DNA of 64,000 nucleotides from Desulfohalobiaceae bacterium S24 (GTDB lineage Bacteria; Desulfobacterota; Desulfovibrionia; Desulfovibrionales; Desulfothermaceae): NCBI GenBank assembly GCA_011389765.1, contig JAABTT010000002.1, positions 48,256 through 112,255 of the forward strand. Reading direction: 5' to 3'. The notes below the pieces were generated by a model. It was not told the origin of the DNA and searched no databases. It worked only from the letters and a program-made list of their open reading frames with translations. Position numbers and translations under genes: made by a program. Positions 1 to 9,488 of this stretch are shown in pieces. The first letter of the stretch is position 1; every line of letters starts with the position of its first letter.

Positions 1-1
1 A

Positions 2-106
2 GATCCGGAAACCAAAACCATAACGGTGGAGTGGGAAGCTCCGGCCGGCCTGGAGCAGATCCGCTCCAAGCTGCAGGAAATCAATTATCCGGCCGAATCG
101 TCCTGA
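2..106 (+). CDS. C-terminal fragment of a heavy-metal-associated (HMA) domain protein, cut by the window edge
   Basis: The frame starting at base 2 stays open for 34 codons and stops at TGA 104-106. The readable end, with ITVEWEAP followed by LEQIRSKLQEINY, matches the last strand-helix part of an HMA (CopZ-like) ferredoxin fold. The metal-binding CxxC lies upstream of the window, so it cannot be confirmed. It sits about 110 bases before a copper ATPase, which fits a copper chaperone or a separate HMA protein of the same copper locus. Family call is an inference from a short piece. Confidence 0.5.
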   Translation, partial: DPETKTITVEWEAPAGLEQIRSKLQEINYPAESS

Positions 107-217
107 TTTCGTATTGCAGTCGGAGTTGGGTGCTCATCCGCGTCCGATTAAACTTTGCTTATCTTTAATTTCAAAGTATTGACGGGAGACTCCCCGGGGC
201 TGAACGTGCCTTAAAAA

Positions 218-2704
218 GTGTTCACTATGAAAGACAACAAGCAGCAAACTCAAACGATTCAAGGACAAAGGGCAATCCTGCCGGTTACCGGCATGACCTG
301 CGCCAACTGTGCAGCAACCATTGAAAGAGTCCTCAAGAAAGTGGAAGGCATTCTGGAGGTTCAGGTGAATTTTGCCTCGGAACAGGCTTCCGTGGTTTTT
401 GATCCGAAGAAGCTCTCCATTCGGGATATCGTCAACGCGATCCGCAAGAGCGGGTACAATGTCGCCACGGCCAGAATCGAGCTGCCCATCACCGGCATGA
501 CCTGCGCCAACTGTGCAGCAACCATTGAAAGAAATCTGAATACCAAGACTCCCGGGGTCATTCAGGCCGGGGTGAATTTCGCCACGGAACACCTGTCCGC
601 AGAATACATCCCTGGAGTGATTTCCCCGGAGGACATCGCTGCGGCGGTGGAAAAAGCCGGATTCAAGGCTGTCCTGCCCCAGACCGGCGGGGATCAGGAC
701 AGGGATGTTGAACAGGAGGCCAGGGACGCCGAGATCCGCGATCAGACCAGGAAATTTATTTCCGGTCTTTTTTTTGCCCTGCCCTTGTTTGTGCTGAGCA
801 TGTCCCGGGATTTTGCTCTTTTGGGGAGCTGGGCCCAGGCTCCCTGGGTCAACTGGCTTTTTTTCGGACTGGCCACCCCGGTTCAGTTTTATACGGGCTG
901 GGATTTCTATACCGGGGGCTGGAACAGCCTGCGCAACAAGAGCGCCAATATGGACGTCCTGGTGGCCATGGGCTCCTCCGTGGCCTATTTTTATTCCCTG
1001 GGTGTGCTGCTTGTTCCCGCCCTGGGCGGTCATGTCTATTTTGAAACTTCGGCCGTAATCATCACTCTGATCAAGCTGGGCAAAATGCTGGAGGCCAGAA
1101 CCAAAGGCCGGACCGGTGGAGCGATTCGCAGGCTCATCGGCCTGCAGCCCAAGACCGCCACCGTGGTCCGGGATGGCCGTGAACAAGAGATACCCGTGGC
1201 CCGGGTTCAGGAAAAGGACGTCCTTCGGGTCAGACCGGGAGAGCGTATCCCGGTGGACGGCCAGGTCCTGGATGGGGCATCGGCCGTGGATGAATCCATG
1301 CTCACCGGCGAGCCCTTTCCGGTGGACAAGCAGGTCGGGGACAAGGTGGTGGGGGGAACCATCAACGGTCAGGGCCTGCTCACTTTTGAAGCCGAAGCCG
1401 TGGGGCGGGACACTGTGCTCAGTCAGATCATCCGCCTCGTCCAGGAAGCCCAGGGCAGCAAACCCCCGATTCAGGCCATTGCCGACCGGGTGGCCGCCTA
1501 TTTTGTCCCCGGGGTCATTGGGATCGCCTTCATCGCTTTTAGCATCTGGTGGGCCCTGAGCGGCGATTTTGTCCCATCCATGATTCGTTTGGTAGCCGTT
1601 CTGGTCATAGCCTGTCCCTGCGCTCTGGGTCTGGCTACGCCCACAGCCATCATGGCCGGCATCGGCAAGGCTGCAGAAAGAGGGATCCTCTTTAAAAAAA
1701 GCGAACCATTCGAGTATGTCGGCACAATCGACACCGTGGTTCTGGACAAGACCGGCACCATCACCAAAGGCAAACCAGGGGTGAAAGACGTGATTCCGTT
1801 TCCATCCCCTGGGGAGTCGGAGGAAAGCCTGCTCACTTTGGCCGCGTCCGTGGAAAAAGGCTCGGAGCATCCCGTGGGCCGGGCGCTGGTCACCGAAGCC
1901 GAGAATCGAAATCTGGAGCTGTTCTCCCCCTCAGAATTCAAGGCCTCCAGCGGGTTGGGAGTCGAGGGTCAGGTGGAAAACACCCTGATCAAGGTGGGGA
2001 AGCCGGAGTGGTTTCAGGAGGAGAACCTTCTGGGAAATGAAGCCCTGGCTCGGATTCGTGAGCTTCAGCAACAGGGAAAAACCGTGATGCTGGTCGTCCG
2101 GGAGCAAGAGCCTCTGGGCCTGATCACTGTGGCCGATGCCCTCAAGCCCGAATCCGGCCAAGCCGTTCAAAGCCTGCTGGCCAGAGGGCTGCAGGTGATC
2201 ATGCTCACCGGGGACAATGCAGAGACGGCCCGGGCCATCGCCGGGGAAGTCGGCATTCAGGAGGTTGCCGCGGAGATCATGCCTCAGGAAAAATCCGAAA
2301 AGATCAAAGCGCTTCAGGCACAAGGCCGTAGAGTGGCTATGGTCGGTGACGGCATCAACGATGCCCCGGCCCTGGCCCAGGCAGACCTGGGAATCGCTAT
2401 GGGCACGGGCACGGATATCGCTATGGAGGCCGGGGAGGTGGTCCTGGCCCGGGGCGACTTGGGAGGCGTGGACCTGGCCATGCGCATCAGCCTGGCCACC
2501 ATGCGGACCATCAAGCAGAATCTGGGCTGGGCCTTTGGCTACAATGTCCTGCTGATTCCCATCGCCGCAGGTGTTTTGCAGCCCTTTTCGACATTCCCCC
2601 TGTTCCTGCGCCAGCTGCATCCCATCCTGGCGGCCCTGGCCATGGCCCTGAGCAGTATCTCCGTGGTCAGCAATTCCCTGCGCCTGTATAAAAAAAATCT
2701 GTAA
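218..2704 (+). CDS. copA: P1B-type copper-exporting ATPase CopA
   Basis: ATP-driven export of Cu(I) across the inner membrane. The 828 residues show two N-terminal HMA domains with GMTCANC at residues 25-31 and 93-99, then the membrane region, the actuator loop TGEP (363-366), the ion-binding CPC in a membrane helix (466-468), the phosphorylation motif DKTGT (510-514), SEHPVG of the nucleotide domain and GDGIND (710-715). All catalytic landmarks are intact and the length is normal for a two-HMA CopA. The start is GTG 218; an in-frame ATG at 227 is equally possible because neither has a strong Shine-Dalgarno. An HMA fragment lies just upstream and a perfect hairpin terminator directly downstream, so it is probably the last gene of a copper unit. 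Confidence 0.95.
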   Translation: MFTMKDNKQQTQTIQGQRAILPVTGMTCANCAATIERVLKKVEGILEVQVNFASEQASVVFDPKKLSIRDIVNAIRKSGYNVATARIELPITGMTCANCAATIERNLNTKTPGVIQAGVNFATEHLSAEYIPGVISPEDIAAAVEKAGFKAVLPQTGGDQDRDVEQEARDAEIRDQTRKFISGLFFALPLFVLSMSRDFALLGSWAQAPWVNWLFFGLATPVQFYTGWDFYTGGWNSLRNKSANMDVLVAMGSSVAYFYSLGVLLVPALGGHVYFETSAVIITLIKLGKMLEARTKGRTGGAIRRLIGLQPKTATVVRDGREQEIPVARVQEKDVLRVRPGERIPVDGQVLDGASAVDESMLTGEPFPVDKQVGDKVVGGTINGQGLLTFEAEAVGRDTVLSQIIRLVQEAQGSKPPIQAIADRVAAYFVPGVIGIAFIAFSIWWALSGDFVPSMIRLVAVLVIACPCALGLATPTAIMAGIGKAAERGILFKKSEPFEYVGTIDTVVLDKTGTITKGKPGVKDVIPFPSPGESEESLLTLAASVEKGSEHPVGRALVTEAENRNLELFSPSEFKASSGLGVEGQVENTLIKVGKPEWFQEENLLGNEALARIRELQQQGKTVMLVVREQEPLGLITVADALKPESGQAVQSLLARGLQVIMLTGDNAETARAIAGEVGIQEVAAEIMPQEKSEKIKALQAQGRRVAMVGDGINDAPALAQADLGIAMGTGTDIAMEAGEVVLARGDLGGVDLAMRISLATMRTIKQNLGWAFGYNVLLIPIAAGVLQPFSTFPLFLRQLHPILAALAMALSSISVVSNSLRLYKKNL
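287..532 (+). repeat. Two identical 42-bp copies encoding the CopA metal-binding loops
   Basis: Bases 287-328 and 491-532 are identical over 42 bp, including all synonymous positions. They encode the metal loop and first helix start of HMA domains 1 and 2, while the rest of the two domains has diverged. Confidence 0.9.
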
Positions 2705-2750
2705 AATACTGTTGCCTGGGCTTGCTTCCAAGCCCAGGCAACAGTATTTT
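2705..2750 (+). terminator. Intrinsic terminator after copA
   Basis: A perfect 20-bp stem (2705-2724 with 2729-2748) closes a 4-nt CTTC loop and runs into a short T tract. It starts directly after the copA stop codon and separates copA from the cytochrome remnant. Confidence 0.85.
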
Positions 2751-2782
2751 CTTATGGGTAATCAAGATGTTGGACGCTCAAA

Positions 2783-3590
2783 ATGAGAATCTCATCTGTA
2801 TCGGGGTTTATCCCCCTGCGCCGGCTGTTCATCGGATGCCTGCTGGTCCTGGGGCTGCTTGCTGTGGAGCATTTCCGGGTCAAACCCGGGGAAGACAAAC
2901 CGGACCAGTGTCTGGTCTGCCATAGTGCGGTGGAAAACCCTGATCCGTCCCATCCGGTCGCAGTCCTGGGCTGCAGCGTCTGTCATCTCGGCAATGTCTT
3001 TGCCCTGGTAAAGGATCGGGCTCACTCCGGGATGGTGACCAACCCCGGTGACCTGCGGGTCGCTGAACAGACTTGCGGCCGGATCGACGACTGCCATGCC
3101 GAGATCATCCCCCGGGTCAAGTCCTCCATCATGGCCACCAACAAGGGAATAGTGAACACCCTGTATCAGCACTGGGAAATCAAAGGGGTCCGGGCTGCGG
3201 CACCTCGGGGCGTGCCCGGACTCCTGGCCGATCCGGAACGCTACACCCTGTCGGAAGATCATTTTGCCAAGATGTGCGCCACCTGCCACCTCTGGAGGGA
3301 GCGGAAGAGGACAGGCAGGGAAATGGACAGACGGGGCGGGGGCTGCTCCGCCTGTCATGTGGTCCAGGCCCAGGGTCCGGCGGACCGGAAGCTTCGATTG
3401 TGAAATGTGCCATATCCCGGAGTTTGAAGCAGTCCGGCCTGATGATGAGGACCTGGCAAAGCGGCTGGTGCAGCTGAATCGGGCGGTTCCGGATCTGTCC
3501 GGTGCAAAGAGGGTCTATGCCCCGAAAGGGTCGCCCCTGTATAATATCCGGCGGCAGTACCCGGTTTTTCCGGATTCCTGCCTTGAATAA
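2783..3590 (+). pseudogene. Broken multihaem cytochrome c gene (frameshifted and 3'-truncated)
   Basis: The first frame (2783-3403) has an N-terminal membrane anchor (LFIGCLLVLGLLAVEHF) and haem sites CLVCH, CSVCH, CATCH and CSACH. It also has CGRIDDCH, a wider-spaced Cys pair before His. It then stops out of register, while the +1 frame continues the same type of protein through 3590 with CEMCH. This implies a frameshift at roughly 3360-3395. The second frame ends in FPDSCLE followed by TAA, exactly where a further CxxCH would be expected (SCLECH is the usual continuation in such cytochromes), so the 3' part is also lost. An exported, membrane-anchored electron carrier is the likely ancestral role. 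A sequencing error could explain the frameshift but not both defects. Confidence 0.7.
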
Positions 3591-3742
3591 GGTACAAATT
3601 TGTTCCGCCAGATTCTGATAATAGCCCCGGAGATTTTCTCTGAATTCAGCCCGGACCGAACAGCCGAGTCCCCGGGTGACTTCCAGATAGAGCTTGATGA
3701 ATTCGGTGTAGTGATAAAAAAGTGCAGGTCTCTGAAGGTCTA
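3591..3742 (-). other. Spacer with an unassigned protein-like reading frame
   Basis: This 152-bp stretch between the truncated cytochrome and the MerR-like gene has no complete gene. On the minus strand one frame reads YTEFIKLYLEVTRGLG followed by EFRENLRGYYQNLAEQI, which has helical, protein-like composition and loosely recalls the C-terminal helices of a TetR-type regulator. It may be the remnant of a gene downstream of the MerR-like regulator, fused by deletion to the cytochrome. No family can be named with confidence. Confidence 0.2.
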
Positions 3743-4420
3743 TCAGGCGGAGTTGGATTCCAGCATGTTCCGCATGAGGCGCAAGCAATCCTGCAGGGTC
3801 CGGCGCAGTTCTTCATGGTCTTCCCGGGATTTTGCCTCCAGGGCGTCCAGCCGCTGCCGGATTTCGACGAGTTCGTGCTGCAGGGCCTCGCTCCTGTCTT
3901 CCAGTTCGGCGCAACGCTCCGGCAGGGACAGGGTGGTATTCTGGAGCGATTTGAGCTTTTGGACATCCCGGTGCAGCAGGACCACCCCTTTTTTCAGCTT
4001 TTGCTGATTGGAGTTCAGTATGCGGGTGTTTTCCTGGGAGGGGCCGCGGCTGAAAAGAAAGCGGGAAAAACGTTCCAGGGTTCTGGCCTGGGATTGCAAG
4101 AGCTGAAAAACGGAATTGGATGAGGACTGATCCTCCACTCTGGGCAGGGGATTCTGTGAAGGGGGCGCTTCCTGCTCGGTAAAATCCAGTTTCCGAGGGA
4201 AATGCCTGGGCAGTTCTTCGGCGATCTGCTCCGTTGTCTTATCGTTTTGAAAGCCTTGAACAATGAAGCGGAAAACCTCCAGGGCTTCTTTTTTGTAGCG
4301 TCGCTTTCGCCCCTGGCCGACACTGGGCAAGTAATCTTCAAAACGATCCCGATAATAGCGCAGATTGCTTTCAGGCACCTCCAGTTCTCTGGAAATGTCT
4401 TTGATGGTCAAAAGGTCCAT
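3743..4420 (-). CDS. MerR-like DNA-binding regulator with C-terminal coiled coil
   Basis: The 225-residue protein begins with a winged-helix MerR module: LLTIKDISRELEVPESNLRYY, then RYYRDRFEDYLPSVGQGRKRRY over residues 1-45. This is the usual helix-turn-helix plus wing. A low-complexity linker (about 75-105) leads to a heptad-rich coiled coil (about 110-222) that probably mediates dimerisation. There is no visible effector or metal-binding cysteine cluster, so the signal is unknown. The start ATG at 4420 keeps the standard N-terminus. Short TTCACGG repeats lie directly upstream, and the next gene on this strand is a small zinc-ribbon protein 112 bases away. Confidence 0.8.
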   Translation of the reverse strand: MDLLTIKDISRELEVPESNLRYYRDRFEDYLPSVGQGRKRRYKKEALEVFRFIVQGFQNDKTTEQIAEELPRHFPRKLDFTEQEAPPSQNPLPRVEDQSSSNSVFQLLQSQARTLERFSRFLFSRGPSQENTRILNSNQQKLKKGVVLLHRDVQKLKSLQNTTLSLPERCAELEDRSEALQHELVEIRQRLDALEAKSREDHEELRRTLQDCLRLMRNMLESNSA

Positions 4421-4430
4421 GGCAGACAGG

Positions 4431-4460
4431 GTTCACGGTTAAAAGGTTCACGGTTCACGG
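4431..4460. repeat. Short-period TTCACGG repeat
   Basis: Three copies of GGTTCACGG occur within 30 bases. The same motif recurs in the hairpin element at 62481-62683. Confidence 0.6.
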
Positions 4461-4532
4461 CTTAGACAAGAGAAAGCCGGAGCCTTCGCAGGGACAATTT
4501 TTGGTGTTTTCAACCGTTCAACCTTCAGCGTG

Positions 4533-4772
4533 TCATCCCGCGTAAAGGGCCAACAGGCTGAATGACTGGTAATTGTTGGCCGGGTCCACGGCATATCTGC
4601 AGCCAAGGGACCGCTGGTCTTCCCCTTTGTTGAGGATGTTGTCGGGAGACCCAACATAAAAGGGGCATTCATTGTTCAAACAGACAAGAATCTCCCCCCA
4701 GCCGGAATCAGGCGGGGCAAGCCAAGGGCTCAGTTCGGTTTGGCAGTGAGGGCAGGCGTGTTTTTCAGACAT
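4533..4772 (-). CDS. Small zinc-ribbon protein of unknown function
   Basis: The chosen ATG at 4772 has an AAAGGAT-type ribosome site 6-7 bases upstream and gives a 79-residue protein. Two cysteine pairs are visible, CPHC near residue 6 and CLNNEC near residue 30, which suggests a zinc ribbon. The remainder (GSPDNILNKGE, CRYAVDPANNY) is hydrophilic. Small proteins of this pattern are common in sulfate reducers without assigned function. An extension to 4823 is possible but has no better ribosome site. It is transcribed away from glnA, and the 387-bp divergent region holds the glnA promoter. Confidence 0.65.
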   Translation of the reverse strand: MSEKHACPHCQTELSPWLAPPDSGWGEILVCLNNECPFYVGSPDNILNKGEDQRSLGCRYAVDPANNYQSFSLLALYAG

Positions 4773-4867
4773 AAGCAATCCTTTTTTTGGGTCATTGGTG
4801 TCACCAAGTCTACGCCCGAACACAGTTTTCGGTCAATACCACAATACAGGGTCTTCCGGTATCATGC

Positions 4868-5002
4868 AACAAAAATGTAGCATGAATTTTTCGAGCCGGG
4901 TTTTCTAATAAGCCTTATGAAATCAAATGAAAAAAGACCGGGGCCGGCAGGGCGACAGGCGAAGCGGACCAGACGGGAATATTTTTTGGAACAAAAATGT
5001 AG
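4868..5002. repeat. Pair of 13-bp direct repeats in the region upstream of glnA
   Basis: AACAAAAATGTAG occurs at 4868-4880 and again at 4990-5002, 110 and 219 bases upstream of the sigma-54 element position range. They could be activator sites for glnA or for the divergent small gene. This is position-based inference only; the rest of 4773-5086 is AT-rich and shows no gene. Confidence 0.4.
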
Positions 5003-5086
5003 TGTTTTGTTGAAAAATATAAAGTGGTCTATGTAAATAAATTGTATTTTCGGCTTATTAACTCAAATTCGTCTCTATCGTCTACT

Positions 5087-5103
5087 TTGGCATGCTGTTT
5101 GCA
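5087..5103 (+). promoter_or_regulatory. Sigma-54 promoter of glnA
   Basis: TTGGCATG, four bases, then TTGCA matches the -24/-12 consensus YTGGCACG-N4-TTGCW with one mismatch. GG at 5089-5090 and GC at 5101-5102 are separated by the required 10 bases. It lies 57 bases before the glnA start codon, as expected for NtrC-type nitrogen control. Confidence 0.8.
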
Positions 5104-5159
5104 AAACAATGCCAAGGTGTATTCCAAGTATTTTTTCAAAAGCAAACATGGAGGACGCA

Positions 5160-6572
5160 ATGACCCCGAAGGAAGTGCTGGCCTACGTCAATGAACAGGG
5201 CGTACAGATGATTGATTTCCGTTTTTCCGATTTTCCCGGGCTCTGGCATCATCTTTCGATTCCGGTGACTGAATTTGATGAAAGCACCTTTGAAGACGGG
5301 GTGGGGTTTGACGGGTCCAGCCTGCGGGGCTGGCTTCCGATCAATGCCAGCGACATGCTGGTGATACCCGATCCGGAGTCCTTCATGCTGGACCCTTTTG
5401 CCAAATCCCCGACCTTGAATCTGATCTGCAATGTGGTGGATCCGGTGACCAAGGAAAAATATCCCCGGGATCCGCGATATATCGCCCAGAAGGCCGAGGA
5501 TTATCTGCGTTTTACCGGCATCGGGGACACCGCTTTTTTTGGACCCGAGCCCGAGTTTTTTATTTTTGACGATGTCCGTTTTGATTTTGGGGCCAATTTT
5601 GGGTTTTACGACATTGATTCCAACGAGGGGATCTGGAATTCAGGCCGGAATGATATCCAGAATCTTGGCTACAGACCCCGGCACAAGGAAGGCTATTTTC
5701 CGGTCCCGCCTACGGATTCGCAGAACGATCTGCGGACCGATATGGTCCTGGCCATGCAGCGGGTGGGGATTCAGGTGGAATGCCAGCATCACGAAGTGGC
5801 TACCGCCGGCCAGGCTGAAATCGATATACGCTTTGCCCCCCTGGCCAGCATGGGGGATCAGCTCATGTGGTTTAAATACATCATCAAGAATGTGGCCTGG
5901 AAAAACGGGAAAACAGCGACCTTCATGCCCAAGCCCATTTTTGGGGACAACGGCTCGGGCATGCACACCCATTTGAGCATCTGGAAGGACAATGAACCCC
6001 TGTTTGCCGGGGACCGCTATGCCGGGCTGAGCGATATGGCCATGAACGCCCTGGGCGGCATCATGAAGCATGCCGCAGCCCTGTGCGCCATCACCAATCC
6101 CACGACGAACTCCTACAAGCGATTGGTCCCCGGGTATGAGGCCCCGGTGAATCTGGCCTATTCCAGCCGCAACAGGAGCGCGGCCCTGCGGATCCCCATG
6201 TTTTCCTCCTCCCCGAAAGCCAAGCGGATCGAGATCCGCTTTCCCGATCCGTCCTGTAACGGGTACATGGCTTTCAGCGCCATGCTCATGGCGGCCCTGG
6301 ACGGCATTGAGAACAAGATTGATCCGGGGGAGCCTTTGGATAAAGATATTTACTCCTTGAGTCCGGAAGAACTCAAAGGCGTGCCCTCGACCCCGGCTTC
6401 TCTGGAAGAGGCCCTGGACGCCCTGGAAAAGGACCATGAATTTCTGCTCAAGGGCGATGTGTTCACCGAGGATGTGTTAGAGGCCTGGATGGAGTACAAA
6501 CGAGTCCATGAGGCGGATGAGGTCCGGCTGCGGCCCCATCCCTATGAATTCATGCTGTACTATGATATCTAA
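5160..6572 (+). CDS. glnA: Glutamine synthetase type I
   Basis: Catalyses ATP-dependent ligation of ammonia to glutamate in the cytoplasm; dodecameric enzyme. The ATG at 5160 follows GGAGG at 5151-5155 and gives 470 residues, the normal GSI-beta length; an upstream in-frame ATG at 5109 lacks such a site. Visible signatures are the beta-grasp N-terminus ([13 protein letters not shown]), GPEPEFF, the catalytic segment [13 protein letters not shown], the glutamate loop NRSAALRIP and the adenylylation segment [11 protein letters not shown] with Tyr398 as modification site. Adenylylation would be carried out by GlnE, encoded 195 bases downstream. Expression is predicted to need sigma-54. The stop codon lies inside an AT-rich hairpin. 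Confidence 0.97.
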   Translation: MTPKEVLAYVNEQGVQMIDFRFSDFPGLWHHLSIPVTEFDESTFEDGVGFDGSSLRGWLPINASDMLVIPDPESFMLDPFAKSPTLNLICNVVDPVTKEKYPRDPRYIAQKAEDYLRFTGIGDTAFFGPEPEFFIFDDVRFDFGANFGFYDIDSNEGIWNSGRNDIQNLGYRPRHKEGYFPVPPTDSQNDLRTDMVLAMQRVGIQVECQHHEVATAGQAEIDIRFAPLASMGDQLMWFKYIIKNVAWKNGKTATFMPKPIFGDNGSGMHTHLSIWKDNEPLFAGDRYAGLSDMAMNALGGIMKHAAALCAITNPTTNSYKRLVPGYEAPVNLAYSSRNRSAALRIPMFSSSPKAKRIEIRFPDPSCNGYMAFSAMLMAALDGIENKIDPGEPLDKDIYSLSPEELKGVPSTPASLEEALDALEKDHEFLLKGDVFTEDVLEAWMEYKRVHEADEVRLRPHPYEFMLYYDI

Positions 6573-6599
6573 TTTTTTGCAGACAAAAAAATTAGATAT
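6565..6599 (+). terminator. AT-rich hairpin overlapping the glnA stop codon
   Basis: A perfect 14-bp stem (6565-6578 with 6586-6599) spans the glnA TAA. It is weak in GC but contains a T run in its left arm and could slow or end glnA transcription or protect the mRNA 3' end. Confidence 0.45.
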
Positions 6600-6646
6600 T
6601 CACGAAGTCTGAAAAGAGCAGCAGATTTATTTTAAAGGAGTGGGTA

Positions 6647-6676
6647 ATGCGTGAACCCATGGGCAGGATCTCTTAA
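6647..6676 (+). CDS. Possible nine-residue leader peptide between glnA and glnE
   Basis: AAAGGAG at 6634-6640 is spaced 6 bases from ATG 6647, and the frame encodes MREPMGRIS then TAA. The stop codon falls in the loop of the terminator hairpin at 6654-6698, so a translating ribosome would cover the left arm of the stem. This is the geometry of a translation-coupled attenuator. No regulatory amino-acid run is present, so the signal is unclear; chance remains possible. Confidence 0.35.
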   Translation: MREPMGRIS

Positions 6677-6698
6677 GAGAACCTGTCCATGGGTTTTT
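6654..6698 (+). terminator. Intrinsic terminator upstream of glnE
   Basis: A 14-bp stem with one G-T pair (6654-6667 with 6682-6695), capped by a second small palindrome TCTCTTAAGAGA, is followed by a run of T residues. It lies about 70 bases before glnE. Confidence 0.75.
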
Positions 6699-6767
6699 CA
6701 GCCTGATCACAGAAAGCGACATTTATCCAGCATCCAGCAACCAGCAACCGATTCTTGAGGATAGTTC

Positions 6768-9470
6768 ATGGGGCAACCCGAGCAAGCGGCTCAACACAGG
6801 CAGATTCAAGAAACCTTTCAGTATCTGGGCATGCTGCTCAGACGGGAGTCCTATGGGCACTGGCTGTGGGATAAAAATCAGCTCCAGCGAAAGTATCCCT
6901 TGACAGAGCTCTACAAGGATCTGCAGCAGGCGGCGGCTGCATGCACCTCTTTGTCTGCACTGTATACAACGTTTCGGGAGTTCAAACAGAAACATTTTTT
7001 ACGCATTGGCGGCCGGGATTGTCTCGGCCTGGCCGGGCTGGCGGAAACCATGTCCCAGATCGCCGATCTCGCTGCTGTCTGCCTGCAGGTCGGTTTAGAG
7101 GCGTTGGCTTCCCAGCCTGACTGGTGGACAGCCAAAGAGGAGGATTTCGATCTGAAAACCTGTCCGGTGGCGATTCTCGGTCTGGGAAAGCTGGGCGGCG
7201 GGGAGTTGAACTATGTCTCTGATATTGATCTCATCTACTTGAGCGAAGGGGGAGAGAACTGCGCCGGACAGCGCAAACTGCTGCAGACCCTGACCGGTCT
7301 GCTCAGCGATCAGGTCAACGGAGACCACGTCTTCAAGGTGGACCTGCGGCTCCGGCCTCAAGGCAAAGACGGTGATCTGGTCCCATCGCTGGAGGCGGCA
7401 GTCAATCATTATCTGGTCAAAGGCAGGGCCTGGGAGCGGCAGGCCCTGCTCAAGGCCAGGACGGCGGCAGGGAATCGCGGTCTGGGAGCCACCTTCTTGA
7501 AGGAGATCAGGCCGTTTGTGTTTCGCCGGTTCCTTGACTTTCAATCCCTGGATGAACTCAGGGAAATGCGGGACCGCCTCCTGAACCAGGCCAAACAGGA
7601 AAGCGGGCAGAAGCGCTTTGATGTCAAACTCGGGTTGGGGGGCATCCGGGAAATAGAATTCATTGTTCAATCCTTTCAGCTGATCTATGGCGGCCGCTAC
7701 CGGGAGCTGGACGAAGCGAACACCTTGCGCTGTCTGAACAAGCTGGAGAAATTAGGCCTGATGCCCGAGGACGTCAGACAGGACCTTGAACAGGGCTATT
7801 GTTTTCTGCGGCGGGTGGAGCATTGGATTCAACTGGACGCCAACCGCCAGTCCCACCGAATCCCGGCTTCTGAAGGAGGCCTGCAGCGGCTGATCCGATA
7901 CCTGGGGTTTGGACAGGGGATCCAGGCCTTTGAGGCTACCTTGTCCCATCATTGTGCGCAGGTCTCGTCCCATTTCGAGGCCCTTTTCAGCAGGACCAAA
8001 CCATCCCGTTTCAAAAGGGAGCGGGCGGCCGTAACTTCAGGAAAGCCTTCTCAGGGGGAAAAGTCTGCTCAAGAGAAAGGCATCTTTGATCAGGAAGCCT
8101 TTCAAGGCCTCCCGAAAAATGTTGTTGACCTGTTTGCTCAGGAACTGCAAAACCTGGCGGCCGTGGACACCGGCCGGCTCTATCGTCAAGCCTGGTCCCG
8201 CTTGGAGCGCTTCGCGGCCCGGATCAGAACGCGGCCCGGATTGTGCCGGCAGCTGGAGTCTCTGCCTCCCTGGCTGCCTGACCTGTGCCGCGGTGTTTTG
8301 CGCAGTCAGTTGATTGCCGATCTCATCAATCATCAGCCCGGGCTTATGGAAGGGCTTCCCGAAAAGGTGGAGGATGGTGCCTTTTCGTCCTGGCGGAAAC
8401 GAGCGGAGAGTATTCTGGCCGGGAGTTCGGATTTCGAGCAGAGCCTGGAGTGGATCCGGCGTTTGAAAAACGAGCGCCTCCTGGCGGTGGCCCTGGCCGA
8501 GATGAACCAAGCCTTAGGGGTGGATCAGGCCGCAGCTGAATTGAGCAGTCTGGCGGATTTTATCCTCCGGCAGACCTTTGAGCAGGTCTGTCTGGAGGTC
8601 CTGGGCAGAAGAGAGGCCCCCATTGCCGTCCTGGCTCTTGGGAAACTGGGAAGCTCCGAGCTGACCTATCTCTCGGATCTGGACCTGATGTATGTCTTTG
8701 AACCGGCTTCCGGAGAAGATCAGGACAGAATCCCGGCCTCGGTGATCAAATGCATTCAACGCTTCATGCGGCTGCTGAGCACGCCACTCCAGGAGGGTCC
8801 GGGGTATGAGGTGGACTCCAGGCTCAGACCCACCGGGAATTATGGCCCTCTGGCCGTCAGCAGAAAACGCTGGGAAAGTTATTATGCCGGGGAGGCCGAT
8901 ATCTGGGAAGTGCAGTCCCTGTTGCGGGTTCGCCATGTGGCCGGGAACAGGGCACTCGGTGCAGGCTTGGTCGTTTATGCCCAAGAACTGTGCGCCGCAC
9001 CGCGGGCATCCGAGGTCGTCTGGCAAAGGCTCTGCGGCTTGCGGTCCCGCATGGAACAGGAACGGGGCCGTGAGAGCGGACAGATCATCAATCTGAAATT
9101 GGGATACGGCGGATTGGCCGATCTTGAATTTTTGGTCCAGGGAGATCGTTTGATTGCGGATTTGACCGGAGAAGAGACCGGACAGGTCCGGCTTCTGGAG
9201 TCACTGGATATCCCCTTGCAGGCCCTTGGATTTTCTCGGGAGCGGAAAAATCGAATCAAAAAAATCGGTGCCGTGTACCAGGCCCTTGAGCACAGCTGCC
9301 AGATCTTTCATAAGCAAGGCACCGGCAATCTGCATTCCGATCTTTTTCAAGAACTGCAGTGCCTCAGGACCCGGTGCGAACAGGGAGACGATCTTCTGAA
9401 TACGTCCTGGGAAGACATCCTGGGTATGCGCCGTGAGGTCCGCTCGGTCTGGAACACGGTCTGTTGCTGA
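6768..9470 (+). CDS. glnE: Glutamine synthetase adenylyltransferase / adenylyl-removing enzyme GlnE
   Basis: Bifunctional enzyme that attaches AMP to, or removes it from, a tyrosine of glutamine synthetase. The 900 residues carry two nucleotidyltransferase modules. The N-terminal adenylyl-removing domain has GLGKLGGGELNYVSDIDLIY near residues 138-157. The C-terminal adenylyltransferase domain has ALGKLGSSELTYLSDLDLMY near 622-641. Each is followed by a helical GlnE domain (LRLRPQGKDG, later SRLRPTGNYG). The length is slightly below the E. coli protein (about 945) because the N-terminus is short. ATG 6768 is the first plausible start and has only a modest ribosome site. CCAGCAACC repeats at 6727-6749 precede it. 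Its position behind glnA supports the substrate. Confidence 0.95.
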   Translation: MGQPEQAAQHRQIQETFQYLGMLLRRESYGHWLWDKNQLQRKYPLTELYKDLQQAAAACTSLSALYTTFREFKQKHFLRIGGRDCLGLAGLAETMSQIADLAAVCLQVGLEALASQPDWWTAKEEDFDLKTCPVAILGLGKLGGGELNYVSDIDLIYLSEGGENCAGQRKLLQTLTGLLSDQVNGDHVFKVDLRLRPQGKDGDLVPSLEAAVNHYLVKGRAWERQALLKARTAAGNRGLGATFLKEIRPFVFRRFLDFQSLDELREMRDRLLNQAKQESGQKRFDVKLGLGGIREIEFIVQSFQLIYGGRYRELDEANTLRCLNKLEKLGLMPEDVRQDLEQGYCFLRRVEHWIQLDANRQSHRIPASEGGLQRLIRYLGFGQGIQAFEATLSHHCAQVSSHFEALFSRTKPSRFKRERAAVTSGKPSQGEKSAQEKGIFDQEAFQGLPKNVVDLFAQELQNLAAVDTGRLYRQAWSRLERFAARIRTRPGLCRQLESLPPWLPDLCRGVLRSQLIADLINHQPGLMEGLPEKVEDGAFSSWRKRAESILAGSSDFEQSLEWIRRLKNERLLAVALAEMNQALGVDQAAAELSSLADFILRQTFEQVCLEVLGRREAPIAVLALGKLGSSELTYLSDLDLMYVFEPASGEDQDRIPASVIKCIQRFMRLLSTPLQEGPGYEVDSRLRPTGNYGPLAVSRKRWESYYAGEADIWEVQSLLRVRHVAGNRALGAGLVVYAQELCAAPRASEVVWQRLCGLRSRMEQERGRESGQIINLKLGYGGLADLEFLVQGDRLIADLTGEETGQVRLLESLDIPLQALGFSRERKNRIKKIGAVYQALEHSCQIFHKQGTGNLHSDLFQELQCLRTRCEQGDDLLNTSWEDILGMRREVRSVWNTVCC

Positions 9471-9488
9471 CGGATTTGGGCGGTCCTT

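Noticed and set aside
134..1870. Long minus-strand open frame opposite copA
   Set aside because: It mirrors the codon pattern of copA, has no family motif or ribosome site and is rich in Gly, His and Asp as typical for antisense shadows.
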